From an uncultured Lachnospiraceae bacterium (GTDB lineage Bacteria > Bacillota > Clostridia > Lachnospirales > Lachnospiraceae): DNA of 45,721 nt. The position numbers were made by a program, and so were the translations under genes. Below, piece by piece: positions 34,910-43,527 of the stretch. How positions within the stretch are numbered: position 1 is the first letter of the stretch; every line of letters begins with the position of its first letter. The notes under the pieces are model-generated. The model saw only the letters and a program-made list of their open reading frames with translations. It was not told the DNA's origin and ran no database searches. The DNA is taken from positions 1-45,721 of the forward strand of contig CAJTYJ010000028.1 of the NCBI GenBank assembly GCA_910583895.1, in the 5' to 3' direction.

Positions 34910-37388
34910 GAATATCGCCTGGCAAGTTTCTCATAAGATAATGATACGTACTCTGGGGAAGCATCTTCTTCATCTTTAAATATTCTCCTTTTTGATACAT
35001 TCTTCTTACTTTGGAAGCACTGATCACTTCTCCATCTTCAAGCGCCTTCCTTTTAATTTCTACTACCTCAAGGCCTAAAGCACTTAATACTTTTTTCATA
35101 TTTTCATTGTATTGTTCTGTGACTGAGTCAAAAGGCTCCTCTGCCACAAAACGCTTTTTGATTCCCAACACAGGCGCAATATAACTTGCAAACAACCGAA
35201 AATCATGAACCGGTGTGATCTTCAGATCCGCTGTAACTTCCATCCGGTCTCTGACGCTTTCCCTCCTGAAATATTCGGGAAATGTAAGATCAGAGGCAAT
35301 CATCTTTCCGCTTGGAATTACACTTACATTGCTGTACTGTCTGCAGTGATCTTTCGCAATCGCAAACCGATCTTCAAACGAAAAATAAGACTTATCTTCC
35401 TGCACAACAAATACAAAAAGATAATCACAATACTGCAGTGCATACTGTACCAGATACTGGTGACCTAAAGTAAAGGGATTGCAATTCATTACAATACTCC
35501 CTATGGCCTGTGCTTCTTTAGGAACTTTCTGCTTTTCCTGCTTTAGCATCTTCAGATATTCAGGAATGTCATATAGGTGCAGATCTGCCAAATTTGTCCG
35601 AAATACATCATAAACATGATTCTTTTTTAGAGAATCCGTTTTTGCTCTTTTTAATGCTGGTTTTATGTATTCATAAATCGCTTCTGCGTATACCTCATTG
35701 CCCTTCCGGTTACAGTGTACCGATTTATCAAAAAACATATCTTCCCGGTCCAAAATTCTATTAAAAGCATCACTGGGATCCATGATATCTTTCAGCTGCT
35801 CTTCGAATTTCTTTCCTTTTCCTATATAAAACAGATTGATCACAATGTCATTTTCCCGGAAATCAATCCGCTCAAGCATTTCCGAACTGTTGTTCGATGC
35901 CAGCATACCAAGATTTACTATTCGATAAGCATACTGATCTTTCAAAAGTTTTCGGGCCAATTGGGATGCAATGGTATGTTTATCTTCTACATACGGGCCA
36001 AGGGCAATACAAGGACCAAAAAAATAGATGGTATTCGTATAGAGATCCGGCTGATAACAAGTTCTCCTGATTCCATTTTCAATATTTACATATGTGCTTT
36101 TGTAATCTGCATTTATGACAAGATCATTTTCAAACCTGCGCTTTACTGGAAAAGAATAACTTAACTCTTCTGCATATTCATATGGAGTCTTGTTTCCGCA
36201 GTCGTCTCCATACAGCAGCTTTAAAGCATGCATATCTTTATCAATGATTAGCTTTTCTGCCACTCCATAGCTTTCTATTCTTCTTTTTTCGCCTTCTGTT
36301 ATATTGACATCCGAAGCATTTCTCATATTAAGCACCATAATCCTTCGCTTTTTCAGCATTCTGCTCAATAGAAGCTGCTCAGACAAATCACAACTTGACA
36401 GCCCGATCGCATCTTGTGTACTCCCCCGCATTCCGCTGGCAGGAAAACTTGCGTGCATCACGGCAATACTGTTAAAATATGTCAGCGAAAAAGGAATTTG
36501 CTGCTCTTTCATATAATCATACAAATATTTTGAAAGCAGTCTGTTGGCTGGAAATTCCAGATGCTTCATATCATGATCCGATATAAAGTCCGCAAGACTG
36601 TATGCAGAATTATGCGTCATCCTTATGGCTCTTGAAAACTCCTCGTTCTCTGTCAGCGCAGTAAACTCATTCATAAACTTTTCCAGGCTGTAGACAGATG
36701 CAATTCCCGCCTTTTCTGCCAAAGCGCCTATGTTCCTGCAATCAAAGTCAAAGATCAGCTCTGTCTTTTCTTCATCGGTCAGATAGTCTCTGTTCTTCCT
36801 CCATTTGCTTAGCTTTTTCAAATACTCCTGATCAGATAATACCCTTCCTCTGATTCTTCCGTCGAACAGGGAAAATATTTTTCGTAAGCCTTTGGACTTC
36901 CTAAAGAAAATTGTTGTATCAGCCAATACCTCATAGAAAGCTTCCATCTCTTTTTTTAAATAATGACTCTTTTTAAAAAGACTGATTTTGCGTTCCAGCT
37001 CTGTGAGATTCTGTTCATATAAAGCATCTTTCTTCCGAAGAAGTTCCAGATCCATAAGGAAGCCAGTCATCTTATCTTCCTGATCAATTACAGGAAGATA
37101 AGATTCCATTCCATGCTGGTCAAATATTTCCCAAGCTGATGAAAACATATGTTCTTCCTCGTCTTTTCTGACAAAAAGAAAATTCTTATTCACCGCCTTT
37201 TTTATATCATCGGAACTCTTTATAAAATCTCCCAGAGTTATAATTCCATATAATCTGTCACTGTCATCCACAACAAAAAGAATTTTATATGCACTGAATA
37301 AAAAATATTCAAAAATGCTTTCATCTGACAAAAGATCCCATTTCCATCTGTCAAAATCTGTTACATATACAAAATGTCGATTCTTCAT
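34899..37388 (-). CDS. CBS / SGNH-like / CitC-like nucleotidyltransferase fusion
   Basis: 829 residues from ATG 37388 (AAAAGGATC ribosome site); a GTG at 37427 overlapping the upstream stop (GTGA) is the alternative. N-terminus (about 1-130): two CBS-like repeats (ILFVVDDSDRLYGIITLGDF and YLPVIDQEDKMTGFLMD). Middle (about 440-610): SGNH-hydrolase-like region with FGPCIALG and DKSVHCNRKGNEVYAEAI. C-terminus (about 625-829): very close to the [citrate (pro-3S)-lyase] ligase domain, with GSIVMNCNPFTLGH (His643), QEDKSYFSFEDR, EEPFDSVTEQYN and ISASKVRRMY. CitC adenylates or acetylates citrate lyase; no citrate lyase genes are here. In this locus a nucleotidyl transfer in glycan decoration is more likely, but that is inference. 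Confidence 0.82.
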   Translation of the reverse strand: MKNRHFVYVTDFDRWKWDLLSDESIFEYFLFSAYKILFVVDDSDRLYGIITLGDFIKSSDDIKKAVNKNFLFVRKDEEEHMFSSAWEIFDQHGMESYLPVIDQEDKMTGFLMDLELLRKKDALYEQNLTELERKISLFKKSHYLKKEMEAFYEVLADTTIFFRKSKGLRKIFSLFDGRIRGRVLSDQEYLKKLSKWRKNRDYLTDEEKTELIFDFDCRNIGALAEKAGIASVYSLEKFMNEFTALTENEEFSRAIRMTHNSAYSLADFISDHDMKHLEFPANRLLSKYLYDYMKEQQIPFSLTYFNSIAVMHASFPASGMRGSTQDAIGLSSCDLSEQLLLSRMLKKRRIMVLNMRNASDVNITEGEKRRIESYGVAEKLIIDKDMHALKLLYGDDCGNKTPYEYAEELSYSFPVKRRFENDLVINADYKSTYVNIENGIRRTCYQPDLYTNTIYFFGPCIALGPYVEDKHTIASQLARKLLKDQYAYRIVNLGMLASNNSSEMLERIDFRENDIVINLFYIGKGKKFEEQLKDIMDPSDAFNRILDREDMFFDKSVHCNRKGNEVYAEAIYEYIKPALKRAKTDSLKKNHVYDVFRTNLADLHLYDIPEYLKMLKQEKQKVPKEAQAIGSIVMNCNPFTLGHQYLVQYALQYCDYLFVFVVQEDKSYFSFEDRFAIAKDHCRQYSNVSVIPSGKMIASDLTFPEYFRRESVRDRMEVTADLKITPVHDFRLFASYIAPVLGIKKRFVAEEPFDSVTEQYNENMKKVLSALGLEVVEIKRKALEDGEVISASKVRRMYQKGEYLKMKKMLPQSTYHYLMRNLPGDIHEN

Positions 37389-37423
37389 ATCTGATCCTTT
37401 TTTCTGTTTACAGCTTTGGCTGT

Positions 37424-39994
37424 TCACTCATCCAGTAATCTGTGATAAATTCTGCTCCCCGCCCCATATTTCCCATCCGGAATATTTAAGTTTTTATCAT
37501 TTCTGTCTGAAAGATTCCTATCCAGCATGTATAAAAGCGAATATGCCTCACTTTCTGTCATGCATTCCGTTTCAGACAGTCTTCTGTATTCTTCCTGTTT
37601 TCGTTTTTTCAGCAACATCTGGTCAGGAGCCGAAACAGGCAATGATATTTTACGCTTTTTATAATTCCTAAAATCATATTCCATCAGACAGCATCCATTC
37701 TTGGTAACAGTATATAGCTTTCTATTTATCCAACAGCTTGGCACCAGGGAAAACATACTCTGTTCTTCCTCGTCAAGCAGTGGTTCCCATGCTGCCTGAT
37801 CAGTCTTTACATCAATCTTAATTCCTCTGTTTTCTTCAAATGGGAACAGATAAAGATACCCATCTGCATATTGCACCGGATAATACGAAAGATATTTCGC
37901 TTCTGATTTTGGCATCGCTATTCTTTTTACTTCTTCATCCTCTGATTTGAGTTCCCGCTTTAATACTGCTCCGTCTGCTGTGATCAGATAAAAGAAGTCC
38001 TCATTCTGTATGATTCCAATATATTTTATATTTTTCTTAGTACTTGACGTTTTTATAATCTGAGAAGTACTTGAAGCAGCATCAAATACAACCACTGCAT
38101 CCGCACAAATACATGGAAGAACCAATTTCATTCCCTTTTTTACATATCCGATAAAATATCCGCCTTCAAATGTACGCAATTTTTCAACTTCATCCACCCA
38201 GTCATCAAAGCAGGAATAAGATTTTGTCTGTGTGTCGTAACACAGTATGCCGGGATATTTATCCGGGATAAAATAAATTTTATTCCCGATCGTTTCCGCC
38301 CCGAAAAATTTATCTTGGTTCCCTGAATTACGACTGGCCTTATGTGATTGATACACGGGCATTTTTTTGAATTCTCTCTTTTGAAAATCATATTCCGCAA
38401 TTTCCTCTGCCCTGTGGGGAGCGAAATAAATCTTTCCGTTGCACAATGCCACTGAAGGATACAGGCGCTTCTGCATAAATCTCTCTCCTGGAATGGTTTC
38501 CATAAGTTCCACTTTGGAATCTTCCTTCTGTACCCGAAACAATGCATTATAATTTCTTGCCACAAACCAGAAACTGTTTCCGTCATCATAGAAACCTTCC
38601 GGAACCACTGGCAGTTCCAGCAATTCCTTCTTGCTATCGTTCAAGGATACTTCCATATTCTGCAGCATCACCGGCCTCCCCGTCTCCTTGCACAGCTGCA
38701 CGACACTGCTTGGATCCCCGTAATAGGCGTCACACACCGCGATCGCCCGGTCCAGCTTAGCGGAATCGTCATAAATGCCAAAGCGCTCCTCCTGGTATTC
38801 CTCCAAAAGCTTCTCATAGGCTTCCAGGATAGCCGGGCGCATGGTCTTTACCGTCCCATGAAGCAGCGGATGGGGCCTCCACAGAAGCACCGCTTCTTCC
38901 TGCCTTTCCCGAAAGACACGAAACACGTCCCGCATCTTATCCAGATATACGCTGCTGTGCTGCAAAAAGGCAGTAAGGCCGGTATTGTACAAGATCACCT
39001 TTTTCCTGCTTCCATCCGGTTTTTGGATCCGCTCCTGCCATTCCTCTGGAATCTTTGAAGCTTCCTGCTGTGCATTCCAGACCTTATCCAGCTTCGGAGA
39101 ACCAAGCCCTAAGATCTTTCCCTCCCAGTCTTTTCTGGTAAGTCCGTGGCCTTCTGTAAATCTGGTCATGACGTCCACGTAGATCCGGCGCATTTTTTCC
39201 GACTGGACAATCACATTGTCTGCATGGAGCACGCCCGAAGTCGTGCAGAAGTGGGAGATGCCCTCCACCTGATTTGGATCGTCCGGGTTTGGTTCTTCCA
39301 GAACAAAGTAGGGCACATATACCAATTTTTCCGTATACTGCTTTAAATTTCTGGTGTAAAAGAAGGGATGCACACTGGTCAGATAATTGTACTCATCATA
39401 GGGATTATGGATAAAGATCAGATCCGGCTGCCTTTCTGCAAAGGAATAGCTCTGGTAGTCCGTGACCGGCACATACTCCGGATACAGACCGCTTTCATCG
39501 TGAAGTTCTCCCAGACTTCCATCCGGATTTTTGTCATAGTAGGGAATCGGGATGACGTATGCATCGCAGGAAGGGTCCTCACAGGCCGCCATCCAGATGC
39601 TTTCCAGAGAATCCCACATGGATGCCTTATACGGAAGAAACACCACCTCTTTGCGTACCGGAAGTTTCTCCTGCATGATACTTTTCAATCGGGGCTGCAG
39701 CCAGGAGAGCTTTTTATACACGTTTTTTGCATCCCCTGGCTGCATCCGCCCTGCTTCCTGATAGATCTCATACACCCGCTCGCAGTAGTCTTCCAGAAGG
39801 CGGACCATTGTCGTTCCTTCTCCCGCTTCCTTCTCGATCATCTCTCCCAAGGCGATGGCGTACTGCTGGCACTGTTCCAGCAGGTTTTTCACCTCGTCAG
39901 TTTTTCGCCTTTCTATCTGCCTTTTTATCTCTTTGTGGGCCTGTTCCAGCAGTGCAATTCCCTGTTCTGCCTGCTGCTTTTGTATCCGTCTCAT
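37424..39994 (-). CDS. Polyol-phosphate-transferase-like GT-B protein with C-terminal beta-propeller
   Basis: 856 residues; ATG 39994 preferred over the adjacent TTG. Residues 1-100 are a helical coiled-coil-like region; about 115-445 resemble CDP-glycerol glycerophosphotransferases (TagF/TarL): WRPHP (372-376) and YGDPSSVV (425-432), equivalent to the usual TDYSS motif, while the WHGTP motif is not seen. From about 465 repeated blade-like strands (LYPSVALCNGKIYFAP, AETIGNKIYFIP, DEDFFYLITADG-like, YADGYLYLFPFE) suggest a Kelch-type propeller. G+C is about 50-55 % over the GT-B half and about 35 % over the propeller half. The gene starts 6 bp behind the secreted repeat protein. Confidence 0.82.
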   Translation of the reverse strand: MRRIQKQQAEQGIALLEQAHKEIKRQIERRKTDEVKNLLEQCQQYAIALGEMIEKEAGEGTTMVRLLEDYCERVYEIYQEAGRMQPGDAKNVYKKLSWLQPRLKSIMQEKLPVRKEVVFLPYKASMWDSLESIWMAACEDPSCDAYVIPIPYYDKNPDGSLGELHDESGLYPEYVPVTDYQSYSFAERQPDLIFIHNPYDEYNYLTSVHPFFYTRNLKQYTEKLVYVPYFVLEEPNPDDPNQVEGISHFCTTSGVLHADNVIVQSEKMRRIYVDVMTRFTEGHGLTRKDWEGKILGLGSPKLDKVWNAQQEASKIPEEWQERIQKPDGSRKKVILYNTGLTAFLQHSSVYLDKMRDVFRVFRERQEEAVLLWRPHPLLHGTVKTMRPAILEAYEKLLEEYQEERFGIYDDSAKLDRAIAVCDAYYGDPSSVVQLCKETGRPVMLQNMEVSLNDSKKELLELPVVPEGFYDDGNSFWFVARNYNALFRVQKEDSKVELMETIPGERFMQKRLYPSVALCNGKIYFAPHRAEEIAEYDFQKREFKKMPVYQSHKASRNSGNQDKFFGAETIGNKIYFIPDKYPGILCYDTQTKSYSCFDDWVDEVEKLRTFEGGYFIGYVKKGMKLVLPCICADAVVVFDAASSTSQIIKTSSTKKNIKYIGIIQNEDFFYLITADGAVLKRELKSEDEEVKRIAMPKSEAKYLSYYPVQYADGYLYLFPFEENRGIKIDVKTDQAAWEPLLDEEEQSMFSLVPSCWINRKLYTVTKNGCCLMEYDFRNYKKRKISLPVSAPDQMLLKKRKQEEYRRLSETECMTESEAYSLLYMLDRNLSDRNDKNLNIPDGKYGAGSRIYHRLLDE

Positions 39995-40000
39995 CAAATG

Positions 40001-41266
40001 CTATCCCCTCTGTGCTCCGGACAGCCCGGTCTCTGGTTCCGGCTTTGCCTCTTCTTTCTCTTCCGGCAGCGGTCTCTCTTCTTCCAGCGCTGTCTCTCCC
40101 GGATGCGATTTCTCTTCTTCCGGAACTGTCTCTTCCGGATTCGGTCTCTCTTCTTCCGGAGTCGTCTCCCCTGGCTTCGGTCTCTCTTCTTCCGGCACCG
40201 TCTCTTCCGGATTCGGCCTCTCTTCTTCCGGTGTCGCCTCTTCCGGATTCGGTCTCTCTTCTTCCGGCGCCGTCTCTCCCGGCTTCGGCTTCTCTTCTTC
40301 CGGATTCGTCTGTTCGCTCTGCTGTGTTTCGTTTTCCGGATCGGTTTCCCCCGCCGGCGGTGTATTGTCCTCCGGATTTGTCGTCTCTGTTCCTGCCGTT
40401 TCATCCGGTATCTCCGAATCCTTTTTTACGTTCTCATCTCCCGGCAAATCAGGCACATCTGTGCCTCCCTTTTCCTCTGTACCAGCAGGAGAATTTTCTT
40501 TATCCGGCATCTGATCCGCCGTTTCTCCCTCCGCAGTCTTTGGGCTGACTGCATCTTCTGCATCCGCCTGGTTTATGGAGCCTTCCTCTTTTTCGTTGTC
40601 CCCGGCGTTCAGAGCTTCGTCTTTCTGTTCTTCTGGATGCCCGGTGCTCAGGATCTCATAGTCAAAACGAATGGTCAGCTCCCCCTCTTCCCACTCAATA
40701 TTCGGGTTGGCATTCAGGGTTCCTGTAAAATAAAAGAGCCCAAAGCTTCCTTCCTTCAGACTTACAAACGCTCCGTTTTCATCGTGCTCGGGCGCTTTCA
40801 ACTCCAGCACCTCTTCATCTCTTACCCCCTCTGACAGACAGAGCGCCTTTTTTGTCCCTTCAGACTCATTCTCCCAGACCATCTGGATATTCATCCTTTT
40901 CACACCGGAAGAATGATCTTCGATCTTTTCATCAGAAAATTCATAGACATCTTCGGAGGAGGCATAATACACGTCGATATTTTTAATTTTTATCTTGATA
41001 TCGGTGTTTCCATAGTTTTCAACCGCATACCGTTCAGAAAAGATCTGACCTTTTCCGCTTAGATTCCCAGGATCCAAAAAACCATGGATATCCGTGGGAA
41101 AGGAAACCTGGTACAGTACTTCTTCCTCCGATGCGTCCGGTGCTTCCAAAGTGTCTTCTTCCTGTTCCAGGATCACTGCATGGTTCGAAGCGTTCTCTGA
41201 AGCCGCTGCCGTCATGGGAGTCCCCAGCAATATTGCAGTCAATATCCATATATTGTTTTTACACAT
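40001..41266 (-). CDS. Secreted protein with acidic Pro/Glu repeat tail
   Basis: 421 residues. Signal peptide at 1-22 (ends AAASEN); residues about 48-210 form a beta-rich domain (VSFPTDIHGFLDPGN, YAVENYGNTDIKIKIKN); the rest is disordered and acidic. The last 100 residues hold seven 12-residue repeats of the form TxPEEERPNPEE. No LPXTG or other anchor is visible at the end, so the protein may be released or bound by charge or glycan. It ends 6 bp before the GT-B/propeller gene, so it leads the glycan operon. Function unknown; a surface spacer or a target of glycan attachment is possible. Confidence 0.82.
   Translation of the reverse strand: MCKNNIWILTAILLGTPMTAAASENASNHAVILEQEEDTLEAPDASEEEVLYQVSFPTDIHGFLDPGNLSGKGQIFSERYAVENYGNTDIKIKIKNIDVYYASSEDVYEFSDEKIEDHSSGVKRMNIQMVWENESEGTKKALCLSEGVRDEEVLELKAPEHDENGAFVSLKEGSFGLFYFTGTLNANPNIEWEEGELTIRFDYEILSTGHPEEQKDEALNAGDNEKEEGSINQADAEDAVSPKTAEGETADQMPDKENSPAGTEEKGGTDVPDLPGDENVKKDSEIPDETAGTETTNPEDNTPPAGETDPENETQQSEQTNPEEEKPKPGETAPEEERPNPEEATPEEERPNPEETVPEEERPKPGETTPEEERPNPEETVPEEEKSHPGETALEEERPLPEEKEEAKPEPETGLSGAQRG
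40058..40309 (-). repeat. 36-bp coding minisatellite (7 units)
   Basis: Seven tandem 36-bp units encode 12-residue repeats (TxPEEERPNPEE, with N/K/H/L and E/G variation) in the secreted protein. Unit length is a multiple of three, so copy number can change without breaking the frame. The cleanest units are in the middle and the end units are more diverged. Confidence 0.92.
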
Positions 41267-41297
41267 GATTGCACCTCTTTATCCTTTTATATAGCGG

Positions 41298-41329
41298 AAA
41301 AACCCAACTCACCCCTTCAGGTGAGTTGG
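41298..41329 (-). terminator. Intrinsic terminator after the secreted protein gene at 41380
   Basis: On the minus strand CCAACTCACC (41320-41329) pairs with GGTGAGTTGG (41304-41313) around a 6-base loop, followed by GTTTTT. It stops transcription before the repeat-protein gene, which must use another promoter or read-through. Confidence 0.88.
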
Positions 41330-41379
41330 TAAAATAAGTACGGTAGAAGTACCTTTTTCTGTTACTGTTTCCTGACCGA

Positions 41380-42471
41380 TTACGGAGTAGCTGCTGCCGT
41401 TGCAGTCAATGTTGTCACCACCATACGTCCGTCAGACAATGCAAGCACCAGATCCTGTGCTTTTCCACTGTAATCAGCTTCTGTCAGTAACGCCAGAACA
41501 CCACTCTCTTTGGGAATCGTGATCTTCGCGTCTGTCGTGGCTCCATTCGGAGCATATGCTACAGTATATTCATCTTCTCCAAAAACGAAATCTTTGTACA
41601 TTCCTTCATGAGCATTGTGAAGCGCCATAGCCGTCACAGTAGCCTCTCCTACGCCAGGAACTGTAATGACTACATCTGCAGCACTTGTACCTGCGCTGAA
41701 AGTCGGTGCAGCAGCAATATCCGGAGTCTCAATGTTAAGCGCCTGGCTTGCTTTTACATTATAAGTAACCGCTACTGTCACATCATCTGCTTTCCAGTCT
41801 GCGTTGGTGTTCGCCACACCGGTCACCGCAAAGGAACCTACCGCTGCGCTTACTTTAGATGCATCCGTAGAATACGTTGCGCCTGCGGTGCTATCCGAAG
41901 TTGTCGGACCGGCAATGTCTACAGACAGCAGAGAACCATACTGGGTGATTTCTGCCTGATCAGCCGGAGTCGTATAGGCAGCTGCCGTGTCTACCGCATA
42001 CTGACTAAGATCCAGTTTCTTCTCTGTATCAAACGCTGCTGTTCCCCCATCCTTTACATCGATCGTTGCCGCTGTCTGCGCCTCAGAGAGCGCCAGATAA
42101 ATCCTTTTCGCTGTAGAAGTCGGATCCGCCGTGAACGTATTATACTCTGTGACCACGTCCTCCGCACTTGATGCAATGTTCGCTTTGATCGTTGCAACGA
42201 CCGGAATCGCCACATCCGCCTCCACATCCACTGATGCGTTCAGAATATCGATGCTGTTGGATGCAACCGTAAACTGTTTCACACCGCTGGCAGCAGAATC
42301 TGCGATGGGATTCACCTGCACATCCAGTTTTACCGGAACGCTGATCGTAAGGGCCGGTGAATACACATCAAAAGATGTTTCAAATGAGCCGTCTGCTGCG
42401 AACGCCGCCGTGGGCACGCACATGGTCAGAGCCATGGCCGTTGCTGCAATTCTTGTGAACCGAGATTTCAT
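41380..42471 (-). CDS. Secreted beta-rich surface protein
   Basis: 363 residues from ATG 42471; the ATG at 42480 touches the AAGGAGG ribosome site. Clear signal peptide MKSRFTRIAATAMALTMC with cleavage after AAFA. The mature protein is rich in Ala, Thr, Val and Ser, has no cysteine, and alternates short beta stretches (LTISVPVKLDVQVNP, VAIPVVATIKA, DVTVAVTYNV), as in repeat-type adhesins. No sorting signal or membrane tail is visible. I do not recognise the family. It has its own promoter and terminator and lies between two other envelope proteins on the same strand. Confidence 0.82.
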   Translation of the reverse strand: MKSRFTRIAATAMALTMCVPTAAFAADGSFETSFDVYSPALTISVPVKLDVQVNPIADSAASGVKQFTVASNSIDILNASVDVEADVAIPVVATIKANIASSAEDVVTEYNTFTADPTSTAKRIYLALSEAQTAATIDVKDGGTAAFDTEKKLDLSQYAVDTAAAYTTPADQAEITQYGSLLSVDIAGPTTSDSTAGATYSTDASKVSAAVGSFAVTGVANTNADWKADDVTVAVTYNVKASQALNIETPDIAAAPTFSAGTSAADVVITVPGVGEATVTAMALHNAHEGMYKDFVFGEDEYTVAYAPNGATTDAKITIPKESGVLALLTEADYSGKAQDLVLALSDGRMVVTTLTATAAATP

Positions 42472-42511
42472 AAATATCATGCCTCCTTAGATTTTAAAAA
42501 TAGATTTGATT

Positions 42512-42540
42512 TATATACAGTCCGCAGTTCTTCCCGACAA
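42512..42540 (-). promoter_or_regulatory. sigma-A promoter of the secreted protein gene
   Basis: On the minus strand TTGTCG (42535-42540), 17-bp spacer, TATATA (42512-42517), 40 bp upstream of ATG 42471. Confidence 0.6.
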
Positions 42541-42621
42541 TATCTACCATCTTGCCGGCAGCCTCTGCCAACTTGTATAACAGAAACGAACCTGTATTTT
42601 GGGATCACCACACCCATTTCC

Positions 42622-43128
42622 CTACTGAATAAACATCAGGCTTACTGCAAAGGACACTGTCCCAAGCTCCATGTCCGGGTCCTCGTCATCCAGAATGTGG
42701 TAAGTACATACTGCGTCGTAAGTCCCGTCTTCCAGTACCTGATTCAGTTTCAGCTCTTCCAGCCGCTTCCCAACCGGAAGCACCGGAGAACTGTAGAGCA
42801 GCGTCTGCTCCCCGTCATCCAGATACACTTCAAAATAACATTCATATTGATTGCTGGCTGAATTTCCGATGATGGCATTGTTGGACCTTGCACTGCCCGA
42901 CGGAAAAGTCCAGATCATATTCATATCCGTTGTAAATCTGGCATTGGATGCCTTCTCATCAATCCCGCCGTCAACCACCAGTCCCTCGGACACCGCCCGC
43001 TCCGGTTTTGGCTCCTCCGGCTTGTGCAGCAGCAGATACACTGCTGTTCCCAATCCGATGATGATGCACAAAAGCAGTACCACAAGCCCGATCACCAGCA
43101 TCTTTTTCTTCGACTTTTTTTCTTCCAC
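42622..43128 (-). CDS. Single-pass membrane protein with extracellular beta domain
   Basis: 168 residues from a GTG at 43128, chosen because AGGAGG lies 6 bp before it; longer ATG starts (43143, 43248) have no such site. A Lys-rich cytoplasmic tip is followed by a membrane helix (about 10-33) and then an external domain with MNMIWTFPSGSARSNNAIIGNS and YECYFEVYLDDGEQTLLYSSPVL, beta-rich. Not recognised. Probably works with the two secreted proteins downstream. Confidence 0.7.
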   Translation of the reverse strand: MEEKKSKKKMLVIGLVVLLLCIIIGLGTAVYLLLHKPEEPKPERAVSEGLVVDGGIDEKASNARFTTDMNMIWTFPSGSARSNNAIIGNSASNQYECYFEVYLDDGEQTLLYSSPVLPVGKRLEELKLNQVLEDGTYDAVCTYHILDDEDPDMELGTVSFAVSLMFIQ

Positions 43129-43527
43129 CTGGAACCTCCTCATTTCAGAGCAGCCGGTTGTCTCTTTTGCTGCTCTTCTTTCTGTCACCGGCACTCTGCT
43201 GCCGGAAGTCATCGCCTTTCTTTTTATGAAATAAGGCATATTGGACATTCTGTCTTCCGAATGCTGCAGGAGTTCCCTCCCGCTTCGCTCCCCGGTACAT
43301 CACAAAGCTTCCCATGTGTTCCCGGGGTCCTGGCATACCCAATACACGGAAAATATTCCGCCTTCTAATGCCGTACGTTGTTTTTATATCAGGAACCATT
43401 GCTTTGGTCCTTTCGGTAAAACCTCCGCCCGATTGCCAGTGCTCTGCCTGACACCAAGACGGCTGTTTATCCGAAGCATGGTTCTTATGATCTGCTGTCT
43501 CTTGCGCCAAAATGCGTATGGTCGGTT
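43129..43527 (-). ncRNA. Candidate guide/omega-like RNA region behind the dead TnpB (about 400 bp without a convincing gene)
   Basis: The gap after the tnpB-like stop holds no recognisable protein. A 128-codon minus-strand frame (43145-43531) overlaps the stop by ATGA but has odd composition. The distal part folds locally: GGAG-GGAA-CTCC with a GNRA-like loop (43269-43280) and CATTC-N8-GAATG (43246-43263). TnpB guide RNAs are normally encoded across the 3' end of tnpB and the flank, so this is where one would look. No experimental or covariance support. Confidence 0.3.

Larger units (their letters stand above)
27560..38640. other. A+T-rich core of the glycan locus
   Basis: Sampled 60-bp lines inside read 33-35 % G+C (27601, 34561, 38041) while flanking lines read 52-68 % (27181, 38881, 39721). 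The left edge falls between the epimerase and GT2 genes. The right edge falls inside the GT-B/propeller gene near codon 450. The pattern fits replacement of the variable middle of a surface polysaccharide locus with flanks kept. Confidence 0.75.

Noticed and set aside
34899..37388. Assignment as citrate lyase ligase (citC)
   Set aside because: Only the C-terminal third matches; the rest is foreign to CitC and no citrate-lyase subunits are present.
39368..40834. 488-codon plus-strand frame rich in Phe, Arg and Leu
   Set aside because: It is the antisense of the Pro/Glu minisatellite and the GT-B gene; its repeats are those of the real minus-strand gene read backwards.
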